From positions 1 through 22,390 of the IMG/VR virus record IMGVR_UViG_3300025168_000745: a stretch of DNA of 22,390 nt. One strand, 5' to 3'. Below the pieces are notes generated by a model. It worked only from the letters and a program-made list of their open reading frames with translations. It searched no databases and was not told the DNA's origin. The stretch comes from a virus. Positions 1 through 6,954 of this stretch are shown in pieces (the first letter of the stretch is position 1; every line of letters begins with the position of its first letter). Position numbers and translations under genes: made by a program.

Positions 1-200
1 ATAAAAATAAATCATATCATCAATCAGGAAATGCTTTAGATGTTGTGCCTTATGTTAATGGTGGTGCTTCATGGGATGAAAAAGAACTTTATAAAGTTGC
101 TGTATGTATGTTACAAGCTGCAAATGATTTAAACTATAAATTAGAATGGGGAGGATTTTGGAAAACTTTTAGAGATTTACCACATTACCAAATTAGATAA
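1..200 (+). CDS. Endolysin, M15-type D,D/L,D-peptidase (C-terminal part)
   Basis: This is the 3' end of a gene that starts left of the window; the open frame reads from base 3 to a TAA at 198-200. The visible 65 residues contain SYHQSGNALDVVPY and, near the end, LEWGGFWKTFRDLPHYQIR. These match the two zinc-site regions of M15 (VanY/L-alanyl-D-glutamate) peptidases: the H-x(6)-D half and the WGG...D-x-PHxQ half. Such enzymes cut peptide bonds in peptidoglycan and serve as endolysins in many phages. The stop is one base from the next start (202), which encodes a holin-like membrane protein, so the two form a lysis cassette. The N-terminus, including any signal or wall-binding part, is not visible. 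The family call is fairly safe; the exact bond cleaved is not known. Confidence 0.85.
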   Translation, partial: KNKSYHQSGNALDVVPYVNGGASWDEKELYKVAVCMLQAANDLNYKLEWGGFWKTFRDLPHYQIR

Positions 201-201
201 T

Positions 202-453
202 ATGAAGAAGGTGTTAAATGTAATAGGAAGGGTTTTAAAAGGTGCTGGTGATGCTTCTACTGGTGGTGTAGTATCTGCAGTTTTAAATTCTAAAAACAGT
301 CCTGATGGTGGAAAAGGAAAATACGATATAGCAAAGATTTCAGGATATTTAATAATGGGTTTTATAATATTTGGTGTTATATTCAAGGGTTTAGAAGCTG
401 AAACTGCTAAAAGCTTAATGAAGTTGATCGTAAAATTAGGCTTTTGGTCTTAA
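202..453 (+). CDS. Small membrane protein, candidate holin
   Basis: This 83-aa protein has an amphipathic, glycine-rich N-terminal half (MKKVLNVIGRVLKGAGDAST...). One clear hydrophobic segment follows at about residues 48-63 (ISGYLIMGFIIFGVIF), with a short second half containing another weakly hydrophobic helix. It starts one base after the endolysin stop, so the pair is almost certainly translated together. Position, size and the membrane segment fit a holin or other lysis-timing protein that lets the endolysin reach the periplasm, but no holin family motif is recognised. A spanin or a simple membrane protein of unknown role is possible. A terminator follows at 481-515, so this is the last gene of its operon. 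Confidence 0.6.
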   Translation: MKKVLNVIGRVLKGAGDASTGGVVSAVLNSKNSPDGGKGKYDIAKISGYLIMGFIIFGVIFKGLEAETAKSLMKLIVKLGFWS

Positions 454-480
454 ATTAATTTTTTTATTTTATTGTTTATA

Positions 481-515
481 CCTCGTTTTCATTAGTGTTA
501 ACGGGGATTTTTTTT
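481..515 (+). terminator. Rho-independent terminator after the lysis genes
   Basis: CCTCGTT (481-487) pairs with AACGGGG (500-506), including one T-G pair, around a 12-base loop, followed by a run of eight T (508-515). It separates the lysis cassette from the promoter module that drives the gene at 601. Confidence 0.8.
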
Positions 516-520
516 GTTTA

Positions 521-600
521 TTACTATTAAAATAACATTCATATGAACTTTTTTTAAAATAAAATACCTATATTTGTAGAACACACTAAAACAAAACACT
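521..600 (+). promoter_or_regulatory. Promoter module copy 1 (box, T-tract, -7, A-rich leader)
   Basis: AATAAC (531-536) is followed by the palindromic 12-mer ATTCATATGAAC (537-548), a 7-T run (549-555), the -7 element TATATTTG (569-576; an exact TAnnTTTG match) and the leader CACTAAAACAAAACACT (584-600) that abuts the ATG at 601. The 12-mer centre lies 26.5 bp before the -7 element. The same order of elements recurs at 1470, 4296, 6476, 11836 and 22167. Confidence 0.75.
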
Positions 601-879
601 ATGAATATTCAGGAAAGTTATTACATAAGCGAATCAGAAACATTATTAGTTAATAATAAAAACATTTCTTACTTAGTAAATTACAATGTAATTAAAGAAA
701 CAGAAGAAGGTTTAGGATATGTTGATTATGATACACCATATGATTCTGATGAAACTACTACAGAAATAGAAATGATAGAATGTTTTATTTGCAATGAAGA
801 TTTAGAAAATACTTCAAATGTTTCTGAAAAAGATTTAGAAATTATAAAAGATTATTTAATAACTATTAACGAGCATTAA
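601..879 (+). CDS. Strongly acidic small protein, unknown function
   Basis: The protein is 92 aa with about 22 Asp/Glu, only four Lys and no Arg, so it is very negatively charged. It has no transmembrane segment. Two cysteines lie in the stretch ECFICNED (CxxC-like), which is too little for a zinc finger on its own. It is the first gene after a strong-looking promoter module and starts exactly at the end of the A-rich leader, which fixes the start. One base separates its stop from the next start (881). A first-expressed, highly acidic small protein ahead of a methyltransferase gene invites comparison with DNA-mimic anti-defence proteins such as Ocr, but that is only inference. No family is recognised. 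Confidence 0.65.
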   Translation: MNIQESYYISESETLLVNNKNISYLVNYNVIKETEEGLGYVDYDTPYDSDETTTEIEMIECFICNEDLENTSNVSEKDLEIIKDYLITINEH

Positions 880-880
880 G

Positions 881-1186
881 ATGAACTTAGAAAAACAAAT
901 AGAAGGATTAATTAAGGAATATAAAGACTATGGTAAAAATAGTCTTCCTTATGATATTCTTAGAGCTAAGGCAGTAGTAGAAATAGTAGAACTAATTGAA
1001 AAGAATATAGAAATACTTAAAGAAAGAATTTACTTTCATAAATGGCACGATAAAAAAAGAATTTACATTTTAAATAAATCTATGGATAGACTAGAACAAA
1101 GAAAACAAAATGCAGTTAATAATTTACTAAAACCAAATAAAAATGAAACAGTACAGGCAAAAAGATTTTATTCATCTTATAGCTAA
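881..1186 (+). CDS. Hypothetical helical protein
   Basis: The protein is 101 aa, rich in Lys, Glu, Ile and Leu, and predicted by eye to be almost entirely helical, with a possible coiled coil over residues 1-85 (e.g. VVEIVELIEKNIEILKERIY). The C-terminal quarter is basic. It follows the acidic 92-aa protein by one base and overlaps the next gene by 44 bases in another frame, so all three belong to one operon. No family is recognised. The basic tail and helical body could bind nucleic acid or a partner protein; nothing in the sequence decides this. Confidence 0.6.
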   Translation: MNLEKQIEGLIKEYKDYGKNSLPYDILRAKAVVEIVELIEKNIEILKERIYFHKWHDKKRIYILNKSMDRLEQRKQNAVNNLLKPNKNETVQAKRFYSSYS

Positions 1187-1469
1187 GTCTAAAGATGCAA
1201 CATTAACAGAATTAGCTGGAGTTCTAGATTTAGAATTAAGCTCCTTTAGGGTAACATTAGAACGTAGCAATTTAATGTTGCACCAGTTCCTAACAATCTA
1301 TAAATACTTATATGGTGAAGAGTACAAAACAGATAGTTATTTTTTAGATATAATGCGTGAGCTTTATAATTTTACTTTAAAACAATATGTAGAAGCTATG
1401 GCATTAGATGAAGGGCAAAAAGTTATAGTAAAGCTTTACAGAAAAACTAAGATTCAATTAATAAACTAA
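1143..1469 (+). CDS. Small protein with a possible helix-turn-helix
   Basis: This 108-aa protein has a segment at about residues 10-45 (LIAKSKDATLTELAGVLDL, then ELSSFRVTLERSN) that has the spacing of an HTH: helix, small residue plus turn, recognition helix. The rest is helical (FLTIYKYLYGEEY...). The start at 1143 lies 44 bases inside the preceding gene. Beginning later would remove the HTH-like part, so the long form is preferred. It could be an early transcription regulator of this phage, but the HTH match is by eye only and an unrelated helical protein is possible. A non-coding gap with promoter module copy 2 follows. Confidence 0.55.
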   Translation: MKQYRQKDFIHLIAKSKDATLTELAGVLDLELSSFRVTLERSNLMLHQFLTIYKYLYGEEYKTDSYFLDIMRELYNFTLKQYVEAMALDEGQKVIVKLYRKTKIQLIN

Positions 1470-1564
1470 TTTAGAACCATTATAAATAAGGTTTAATTAA
1501 ACTTTTTTTAAATTATAACACAAATAAATAAGTAATTTCACCAAACACTAAAACAAAACAATTT
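1470..1564 (+). promoter_or_regulatory. Promoter module copy 2, with operator-like palindrome
   Basis: TTTAGAA-CCA-TTATAAA (1470-1486; one mismatch from a perfect 7-3-7 palindrome) runs into AATAAG and the perfect 12-bp palindrome GTTTAATTAAAC (1491-1502). Then come a 7-T run (1503-1509), a -7-like TAATTTCA (1533-1540) and the leader CACTAAAACAAAACA (1546-1560). The 12-mer centre is 36.5 bp before the -7 element. It drives the helicase-methyltransferase gene at 1565. Confidence 0.7.
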
Positions 1565-3745
1565 ATGGAGTATAAAGATTTCTTAAAAACAAAAGAGAAA
1601 AGTCATATATCAAGTGGTTTTGATATAGAAGAAGATAAACTAAATAATAGTTTATTTGACTTTCAAAAATTTACAGTTAAAATAGCACTTAAAAAAGGTA
1701 GATTTGCAGTATTTGCCGATTGTGGTTTAGGTAAAACATTAATGCAGTTAAGCTGGGCTGAAGAAGTATTTAAACACACTAGTAAAAAAGTTTTATTATT
1801 AGCTCCATTAGCAGTAGTAGAACAAACTAAAAGAGAAGCTATAAAGTTTAACATTAACTTAGATAGCTTTGATATTACAAATTATGAGCAGCTTAAAAAT
1901 ACTGATACTTCTATTTATTCAGGTGTAGTATTAGATGAATCAAGTATTTTGAAAGGTAGAGATGGTAAATTATCAAGATATATTATTGATACTTTTAAAT
2001 TTACTCCATATAAATTAGCTTGTACTGCTACTCCATCTCCAAACGATCATATGGAATTAGGACAGCATTCTGAGTTCTTAGGTGTTATGTCTTACTTAGA
2101 AATGTTAGCTATGTATTTTGTTCATGATGGTGGAGAAACTTCTAAATGGAGATTAAGAAAACATGCTAAAGATGATTTTTGGAAATTTGCTATGACTTGG
2201 GCTATTGCTATTGATAATCCTAAAACATTAGGATTTAATCATGATGGTTATGATTTACCTGAAATAGAATATATAGAACATACTATACCAGTTGAAAATT
2301 TAACTAATTCATTATTTGGAGATGTTTCTGTATCTGCTACTGAAATAAATAAAGATCTAAGAAGAAGTTTACAAAATAGACTTAATAAAACTAATGAGAT
2401 AGTAAATAACAATCCTGATGAACAGTTTATAATATGGGGATTGCAAAATGCAGAAACAGATTCTTTAAATAAGTTAATAGATGAATCTGTTAATGTACAA
2501 GGTTCTGATAAGCCTGAAGTAAAAGCTAATAATTTAAATGGATTTGCTAGAGAAGAGTTTAAAAGATTAATAACTAAAACATCAATAGCATCTTTTGGTA
2601 TGAATTACCAACAATGCCATAATATGGTTTTTTGTTCTTATGATTTTAAATTCGAAGCTTTTTATCAAGCTGTTAGGAGATGTTATAGATTCGGACAAAC
2701 AGAAAAAGTAAAAGTACATTTATTAGTTCCTGAATCACAGAAAAACGTAAGACAATCAATTTTAGAAAAAGAAAAAAAACACTTTCAAATGATTAAAGAA
2801 ATGAGTAATTATTCAGCTAATACAGATTATAAAACTGCTGTATCAAAAGTTAAAATAACAAATAAAGAAATAGTAACAGATAACTATTCTGTATTTAATG
2901 GAGATTGTGTACAGACTCTACAACAACTACCTGATAACTGTGCTGATGTTTCAGTTTTTAGCCCTCCATTTGCTGAACTATATGTTTATAGTGATAAGAA
3001 GGAAGATATGGGTAATGTTGCTAATTATAAACAGTTTGAGAATCATTTTAAATACCTTATTCCTGAATTAAAAAGAGTTGTTAAAGATGGTAGAATAGTT
3101 GCTGTTCATTGTATGGATCTACCAATACAAAAAGGTAAAGAAGGTTTTATAGGTTTGAGAGATTTTTCAGGAATGTTAATTGATTGGTTTACTGATCAAG
3201 GTTTTATTTATCATTCAAGAGCTACAATATGGAAAAACCCAGTAACAGAAATGCAAAGAACTAAAGCATTAGGATTACTACATAAAACAATTAAAAAAGA
3301 TAGCTCTATGAGTAGAGTAGGTATTCCTGATTATGTTTTATTTTTTAGAAATGAAGGAGAAAATTTAACTCCTATAACTCATCAAGATAAAGATGAAACT
3401 AAATCTGATTATTTACCTGTAGATTTATGGCAAAAATATGCATCTCCTATTTGGTATGATGTTGACTATAAAAGAACATTACAATATACTACTGCAAGAG
3501 ATAATAATGATGAAAAGCATATATGCCCTTTACAATTAGATACAATTGAAAGAGTATTACATTTATATTCTAATGAAGGAGAAACAGTTTTAAGTCCATT
3601 TGGTGGAATAGGTTCTGAAGGATATCAAGCTCTTAAAATGAATAGAAAATCTATTAGCGTAGAATTAAAAGAGTCATATTTTGAAATTAATAAAAAGAAT
3701 CATAAAGCAGCAGTTTTAGAACAATCTGCATTAACATTATTCTAA
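1565..3745 (+). CDS. SNF2-family helicase fused to a DNA methyltransferase
   Basis: This is a 726-aa two-domain protein. Residues about 25-410 are an SNF2-type ATPase: motif I GLGKT (54-58), Ia LLLAPLAVVEQT (77-88), motif II DESS (124-127), motif III TATP (154-157), and motif V/VI ending QAVRRCYRFGQ (368-378). Residues about 440-726 are a beta-class amino-methyltransferase: catalytic SPPF (466-469) comes first and the SAM-binding SPFGGIGSEG (677-686) comes last, with the usual NGDC lead-in at 445-448. SPPF fits N4-cytosine or N6-adenine methylation. No nuclease domain is visible, so it is not a complete type I/III-like restriction enzyme. A translocating methyltransferase that protects phage DNA is the likeliest role; P1 DarB also joins helicase and methyltransferase domains, but is far larger. 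The start follows leader copy 2; the stop overlaps the MazG start (TAATG). Confidence 0.9.
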   Translation: MEYKDFLKTKEKSHISSGFDIEEDKLNNSLFDFQKFTVKIALKKGRFAVFADCGLGKTLMQLSWAEEVFKHTSKKVLLLAPLAVVEQTKREAIKFNINLDSFDITNYEQLKNTDTSIYSGVVLDESSILKGRDGKLSRYIIDTFKFTPYKLACTATPSPNDHMELGQHSEFLGVMSYLEMLAMYFVHDGGETSKWRLRKHAKDDFWKFAMTWAIAIDNPKTLGFNHDGYDLPEIEYIEHTIPVENLTNSLFGDVSVSATEINKDLRRSLQNRLNKTNEIVNNNPDEQFIIWGLQNAETDSLNKLIDESVNVQGSDKPEVKANNLNGFAREEFKRLITKTSIASFGMNYQQCHNMVFCSYDFKFEAFYQAVRRCYRFGQTEKVKVHLLVPESQKNVRQSILEKEKKHFQMIKEMSNYSANTDYKTAVSKVKITNKEIVTDNYSVFNGDCVQTLQQLPDNCADVSVFSPPFAELYVYSDKKEDMGNVANYKQFENHFKYLIPELKRVVKDGRIVAVHCMDLPIQKGKEGFIGLRDFSGMLIDWFTDQGFIYHSRATIWKNPVTEMQRTKALGLLHKTIKKDSSMSRVGIPDYVLFFRNEGENLTPITHQDKDETKSDYLPVDLWQKYASPIWYDVDYKRTLQYTTARDNNDEKHICPLQLDTIERVLHLYSNEGETVLSPFGGIGSEGYQALKMNRKSISVELKESYFEINKKNHKAAVLEQSALTLF

Positions 3746-4050
3746 TGAAAGAGTTAATAGAAGATAATTATAAAACTATAGTAGATAGAGGGTGCATAAA
3801 GCCCTCTACTACTTACATAGAGTTTATAGATAAACTAGATGAAGAAGTAAAAGAATTTAAAACTGCTTTAGACTGGTGGACTAGGAAAGATAGCTTAGGT
3901 TTTAAGCCTATGCACATTTCAGTATGTGAAGAGTTAGCAGATGTTATAATGGTATGTTTAAACTTTGCTAAACATCATGATATAGATATTCAGCAGGAAA
4001 TAAAAAACAAAATTAAAATAAACGAACAAAGAGCAAAAGATGGAAAATAA
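3745..4050 (+). CDS. MazG-like nucleotide pyrophosphohydrolase (1)
   Basis: This 101-aa, all-alpha protein matches the MazG/NTP-PPase metal site: EEVKEF (33-38) is the ExxE helix and CEELADVIMVCLNFAKHHDI (61-80) is the second ExxD helix. Such enzymes hydrolyse (d)NTPs to the monophosphate and pyrophosphate. In phages they may remove unwanted nucleotides or lower alarmone levels, but the substrate cannot be read from sequence. The start overlaps the methyltransferase stop by one base (TAATG), which shows translational coupling. The 3' end overlaps the next gene by 11 bases. A second, different MazG-like gene lies at 20780. Confidence 0.85.
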   Translation: MKELIEDNYKTIVDRGCIKPSTTYIEFIDKLDEEVKEFKTALDWWTRKDSLGFKPMHISVCEELADVIMVCLNFAKHHDIDIQQEIKNKIKINEQRAKDGK

Positions 4051-4291
4051 AAAAATAGTTTTAGAAAGTAATATAATGTTAGCTTTAATGAAAGCAACTA
4101 TAGAACAGTCAGAGCATTTAAGAGGAGAATTAAAACAAAAGCCTAAACAAGTTTTTAATAGGTGGAATAATATGGGTAATTGTTTATTAGATGAATTAGA
4201 AAAAAGAAATGTAGTTAATGAAGAATATTTAGATCAATTAACTGATATAATACACGATGTATTACATGAAGTAAGAAAAAACAGTATTTAG
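4040..4291 (+). CDS. Hypothetical small helical protein
   Basis: This 83-aa soluble protein is mostly alpha-helical by composition (e.g. LMKATIEQSEHLRGELKQKP, then LLDELEKRNVVNEEYLDQL). It overlaps the MazG gene by 11 bases and ends the operon that began at 1565; the next promoter module starts at about 4296. No family is recognised. Its tight coupling to the pyrophosphohydrolase suggests joint expression but does not prove a shared function. Confidence 0.65.
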   Translation: MENKKIVLESNIMLALMKATIEQSEHLRGELKQKPKQVFNRWNNMGNCLLDELEKRNVVNEEYLDQLTDIIHDVLHEVRKNSI

Positions 4292-4295
4292 TTAA

Positions 4296-4371
4296 TTACT
4301 TTAAATAAAGTTCAAACGGTATTATTTTAATAGTAAATAACTATCTTTACCAAACACTAAAACAAAACACT
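4296..4371 (+). promoter_or_regulatory. Promoter module copy 3 (recombination operon)
   Basis: AATAAA (4304-4309) is followed by a degenerate 12-mer GTTCAAACGGTA (4310-4321), a short T-rich run (4325-4328), the -7-like TATCTTTA (4342-4349), and the leader CACTAAAACAAAACACT (4355-4371) ending at the ATG of 4372. The 12-mer centre is again 26.5 bp upstream of the -7 element. The palindrome is weaker here than in copies 1, 2 and 4. Confidence 0.65.
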
Positions 4372-4926
4372 ATGAAAAATTTATTTAAAGCATTAGCAGG
4401 ATTTCAGCAAGAAGTACCGGCTATTCATCAAGGAACTAAAGGATATGGATATACATATTCAGATTTAAAAACCATTTTTAAAGTTATCAATCCAATATTA
4501 AAAAAGCATGATTTAGGATTTACACAACTAATAGAAGGAACTAACATTAAAACTATTATTTTTCATACTGAAAGTGGTGAAAGTATTGAAAGTATTACAG
4601 AAATACCACAAGGAATAACTTTAAAAGGTATGAATACTTTTCAGGTTAATGGATCAGGAATAACATACTACAGAAGATATTCTTTATCTAGTGCTTTAGG
4701 ATTAGTAACAGATGTTGATTCAGATGCAGATGGTACTGAGGTTAAAAAAACAGATAGCGAAATAGCAATAGAATACAATGCTTTAATTAAAACTGCTAAA
4801 GCTAACTTAAAAGCTTGCAAAGATATTGATTCACTTGTTACTGCATGGAAAGCATTGCAATCTAATCAGCAAAGTAATAAAGAAGTAATGGCTTTAAAAG
4901 ATTCATTAAAAACAAAATTATCTTAA
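4372..4926 (+). CDS. erf: ERF-family single-strand annealing protein
   Basis: This 184-aa protein has the hallmarks of the ERF recombinase family: GYGYTYSDLKTIFKVINPIL (24-43) near the N-terminus and GSGITYYRRYSLSSALGLVT (94-113) followed by an acidic DVDSDADGTE stretch. ERF proteins load on single-stranded DNA and anneal complementary strands during phage recombination and genome circularisation. The next gene, two bases downstream, is a YqaJ/lambda-type exonuclease, the usual partner that makes the single strands. A DUF3127 SSB-like gene follows. The start is fixed by leader copy 3 that ends at its ATG. The C-terminal 60 residues are helical and probably oligomerisation or partner-binding; this last point is inference. 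Confidence 0.88.
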   Translation: MKNLFKALAGFQQEVPAIHQGTKGYGYTYSDLKTIFKVINPILKKHDLGFTQLIEGTNIKTIIFHTESGESIESITEIPQGITLKGMNTFQVNGSGITYYRRYSLSSALGLVTDVDSDADGTEVKKTDSEIAIEYNALIKTAKANLKACKDIDSLVTAWKALQSNQQSNKEVMALKDSLKTKLS

Positions 4927-4927
4927 T

Positions 4928-5602
4928 ATGATGTATATAGACTATGATTTAAAACAAGGTTCTGAAGAATGGCATGAACTAAAAAATGCTAAAATTGGAG
5001 GAACTAGAGCTAAATCAGTACAGGTTAAAAAATCAATTACTGAAGCTGTAATATTTGACGAAGTAATGAGTGAAAGAAACACCTTCTTTAATTATGAAGA
5101 AGGATTTACTTCTGAAGCTATGCAACGTGGAATTGATTTAGAACCTTTAGCAATTAAAGAAGTAACTAAAGAAACTGGTGTAATATTTAAAGATGCTGGT
5201 TGGATTAGTAGAAATAATTATCATGGTCATTCTCCTGATGGTATTTCATTATGCGAAAAGATAGGACTAGAAATTAAATGCCCTTCAGCTAAAGTACATA
5301 ACAGCTATGTAAGAGATAATAAATTACCTTTAGAGTATGTATGGCAAATAGTTAATTTTTTTGCAATGGATGAAAGCATAGAAAGATTATACTTCGCTTC
5401 CTTCAATCCTGATTACCTTCTAATGCCTTTATTCTTATTGGAAGTAACAAGGGAAAGCGTTATATTTACATCTAAAAAAGATAGTGGTATAGTATCTGAA
5501 TTAGCAGCAGATTTAAATAAAAATGTTGATGATCTAATATTAAAGATTAAGCAAGAAGAAAAAGTAATAATACAAAGGATTTCAAATAAATTAAAATTTT
5601 AA
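4928..5602 (+). CDS. YqaJ-like/lambda-type recombination exonuclease
   Basis: This 224-aa PD-(D/E)XK nuclease of the YqaJ viral recombinase family has QGSEEWHELKNAKIGGT (10-26), MQRGIDLEPLA (65-75), the catalytic HSPDG (D104) and LEIKCPS (E115, K117), then YVWQIVNFFA (137-146) with the conserved Gln. It should digest one strand of duplex DNA to give single-stranded tails for the ERF protein encoded just upstream. The two genes are two bases apart. The start is ATGATG; either Met could be used. The full set of nuclease residues is present, so it looks active. Confidence 0.9.
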   Translation: MMYIDYDLKQGSEEWHELKNAKIGGTRAKSVQVKKSITEAVIFDEVMSERNTFFNYEEGFTSEAMQRGIDLEPLAIKEVTKETGVIFKDAGWISRNNYHGHSPDGISLCEKIGLEIKCPSAKVHNSYVRDNKLPLEYVWQIVNFFAMDESIERLYFASFNPDYLLMPLFLLEVTRESVIFTSKKDSGIVSELAADLNKNVDDLILKIKQEEKVIIQRISNKLKF

Positions 5603-5621
5603 CAACTAAACATTTACAATT

Positions 5622-5960
5622 ATGAGCAATTTAACATTTACAGGAACAGTTAACAAATTAAAAGAAGTACAAGTAATATCTGATAAGTTCAGAAAGCAAG
5701 AAATAATATTAACTGATAACCATGAAAAGTACCCTAAGTTTATAAACTTTGAGGCAACTAATGATAACTGCGATTTATTAGCAGGAATTAAAGAAGGGCA
5801 GGAAGTAGAAGTTAATTTTAACTTAGAAGGTAGATTATGGACTAACCCAAAAACAAACGAAGAAAGATGTTTTAATACTTTAAGAATTTGGAAAATAAAC
5901 ATTAAAGGTTCTGAACCAGCAGAAACTAAACCTAATGTAACTTCTGATTTACCATTTTAA
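5622..5960 (+). CDS. DUF3127-like single-strand DNA-binding protein with DLPF tail
   Basis: The 112-aa protein resembles DUF3127, an OB-fold-like family common in Bacteroidetes and their phages: an N-terminal beta-rich LTFTGTVNKLKEVQVIS, then FRKQEIILTD, then FINFEATNDNCDLLAGIKEG, then a strand with WTNPKT. The last 18 residues are a flexible, Pro/Glu-containing linker ending in SDLPF. That ending is the protein-binding tip of bacterial SSB proteins. The likely role is coating phage single-stranded DNA and recruiting tail-binding partners during ERF/exonuclease recombination and replication. It lies 19 bases after the exonuclease gene and nine bases before the DUF4494 gene. The DNA-binding role is inferred from family and context. 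Confidence 0.8.
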   Translation: MSNLTFTGTVNKLKEVQVISDKFRKQEIILTDNHEKYPKFINFEATNDNCDLLAGIKEGQEVEVNFNLEGRLWTNPKTNEERCFNTLRIWKINIKGSEPAETKPNVTSDLPF

Positions 5961-5969
5961 TTTTAAGCT

Positions 5970-6401
5970 ATGATAGAAAACAATTTTTTTAAACTAAAAG
6001 TTAAGTACTTAATACAAGATCCTGATAAAGGAAGTATTAAAAAAAAGACTAGTGAATATGTTTTAAAGGCTGTTAGCTTTACAGATGCAGAAAAAAGTCT
6101 ATTAGAGTGCTTAAAAGATGATTTTGAATATAACTTAGTTAGCTGTTCAAAGTTCAATATTCAAGATGTTAGAATAGATGAAACTAAAGAAGACTATTTT
6201 AAAGTTAAGATAGTTTCTACTTCTTCAGATGTTGATAATGGTAAAACTAGTAAGATCATTGATAATTATATAATTCAAGCAAATACAGTAGAAGATGCTA
6301 ATAAATCAATTAAACAACTTCTTTCAGGTTCTGTTATGGATTATGAGATAGAAAACATTCAAAAAACTAAAATAGAAAAAGTATTTTATGAAGTAAAATA
6401 A
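5970..6401 (+). CDS. DUF4494-like protein
   Basis: This 143-aa protein is built as two related halves. Each has a strand-rich part ending in a stretch like YVLKAVSFTDAEKSLLECL (first half) or YIIQANTVEDANKSIKQLL (second half), so it looks like an internal duplication. The first half resembles the DUF4494 pattern (FFKLKVKYLIQD...A.SFTDAE), a family of unknown function found in Bacteroidetes genomes and phages. It is the last gene of the recombination operon and is followed by a strong terminator at 6442-6474. A link to recombination or replication is suggested only by position. Confidence 0.65.
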   Translation: MIENNFFKLKVKYLIQDPDKGSIKKKTSEYVLKAVSFTDAEKSLLECLKDDFEYNLVSCSKFNIQDVRIDETKEDYFKVKIVSTSSDVDNGKTSKIIDNYIIQANTVEDANKSIKQLLSGSVMDYEIENIQKTKIEKVFYEVK

Positions 6402-6440
6402 TAAAAGCATTGTAATAGCTGCACATATTACAATTATAAA

Positions 6441-6474
6441 GCCCTGTTAGATTAAGTTTTAACAGGGTTTTCTT
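6441..6474 (+). terminator. Rho-independent terminator of the recombination operon
   Basis: CCCTGTTA (6442-6449) pairs perfectly with TAACAGGG (6460-6467) around a 10-base loop, followed by TTTTCTT. Promoter module copy 4 begins immediately after it at 6476. Confidence 0.9.
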
Positions 6475-6475
6475 A

Positions 6476-6569
6476 TTTAGAATCATTATAAATAACGATC
6501 ATATGAACTTTTTTCAATCGTAGTTAGAAATAAATAACTATATTTACATACACACTAAAACAAAACGAT
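6476..6569 (+). promoter_or_regulatory. Promoter module copy 4, with operator-like palindrome
   Basis: TTTAGAA-TCA-TTATAAA (6476-6492) runs into AATAAC and GATCATATGAAC (6497-6508). Then come six T (6509-6514), the -7 element TATATTTA (6539-6546) and the leader CACTAAAACAAAACGAT (6553-6569). The 12-mer centre is 36.5 bp upstream of the -7 element, as in copy 2, and the operator centre is 55 bp upstream in both. Confidence 0.75.
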
Positions 6570-6869
6570 ATGAAAAGCAAGTTATTTAAAGCAGCATGGC
6601 AATTAGTAAGAACATTAGGAATCTCTATTTCTGAAGCATTAAAAAAATCATGGAAAGCTTATAAGCTTAAATTGAAATTAAAAGCAGGAAAGGTTAACTT
6701 TACATTTAAGAAGAAATCAGGAGAGCTTAGAAAAGCAAAAGGAACATTAAAAGCTGAATTAATCAATTACGATTTTAAAGGAAGCACTAAAGATAATTTT
6801 TCTGTTATTGCTTACTGGGATTTAGAAGCTGAAGGATTTAGAAGTTTTAAAATAGAAAATTTAGTATAA
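6570..6869 (+). CDS. Basic WYL_2/Sm-like SH3 fold protein
   Basis: The 99-aa protein has a Lys-rich helical N-terminus (1-38) followed by a beta-barrel-like domain: GKVNFTFKKKSGELRKAKGT (39-58), ELINYDF, then VIAYWDLEAEGFRSFKIENL near the end. This matches by eye the WYL_2 (formerly DUF2693) Sm-like SH3 fold, a small family frequent in phages and mobile elements of Bacteroidetes. The role is unknown; the basic N-terminus would suit nucleic-acid binding. Its own promoter module precedes it and a tight UUCG-loop terminator follows 7 bases after the stop, so it can be a single-gene transcription unit, suggesting high or specially timed expression. Confidence 0.7.
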   Translation: MKSKLFKAAWQLVRTLGISISEALKKSWKAYKLKLKLKAGKVNFTFKKKSGELRKAKGTLKAELINYDFKGSTKDNFSVIAYWDLEAEGFRSFKIENLV

Positions 6870-6874
6870 ACTTA

Positions 6875-6893
6875 ATGCCCTTCGGGGCTTTTT
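6875..6893 (+). terminator. Terminator with TTCG tetraloop
   Basis: GCCC (6877-6880), TTCG loop, GGGC (6885-6888), then five T. A short but very stable hairpin ends the single-gene unit at 6570. Confidence 0.85.
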
Positions 6894-6900
6894 AAAAAAA

Positions 6901-6943
6901 ATAACCTTAGCAAAGGCTTTTATTTATAGCCATTGTTAGCAAA
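6901..6943 (+). repeat. Imperfect palindrome, copy A (ATAAC...GGC...GCC...GTTAG)
   Basis: ATAAC (6901-6905) and CTTAG open the element, GGC (6915-6917) and GCC (6929-6931) form a central stem, and TTGTTAGCA (6933-6941) closes it. The termini AAC/GTT are complementary. A second element with the same ends and central GGC/GCC lies at 12913-12964. Both lie just downstream of a gene end. Confidence 0.4.
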
Positions 6944-6954
6944 CATTTAATAAT

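Noticed and set aside
3786-3808. Hairpin TAGAGGG/CCCTCTA as a terminator
   Set aside because: It is a perfect 7-bp stem but lies inside the MazG coding sequence and lacks a T-tract, so it is probably coding constraint or chance.
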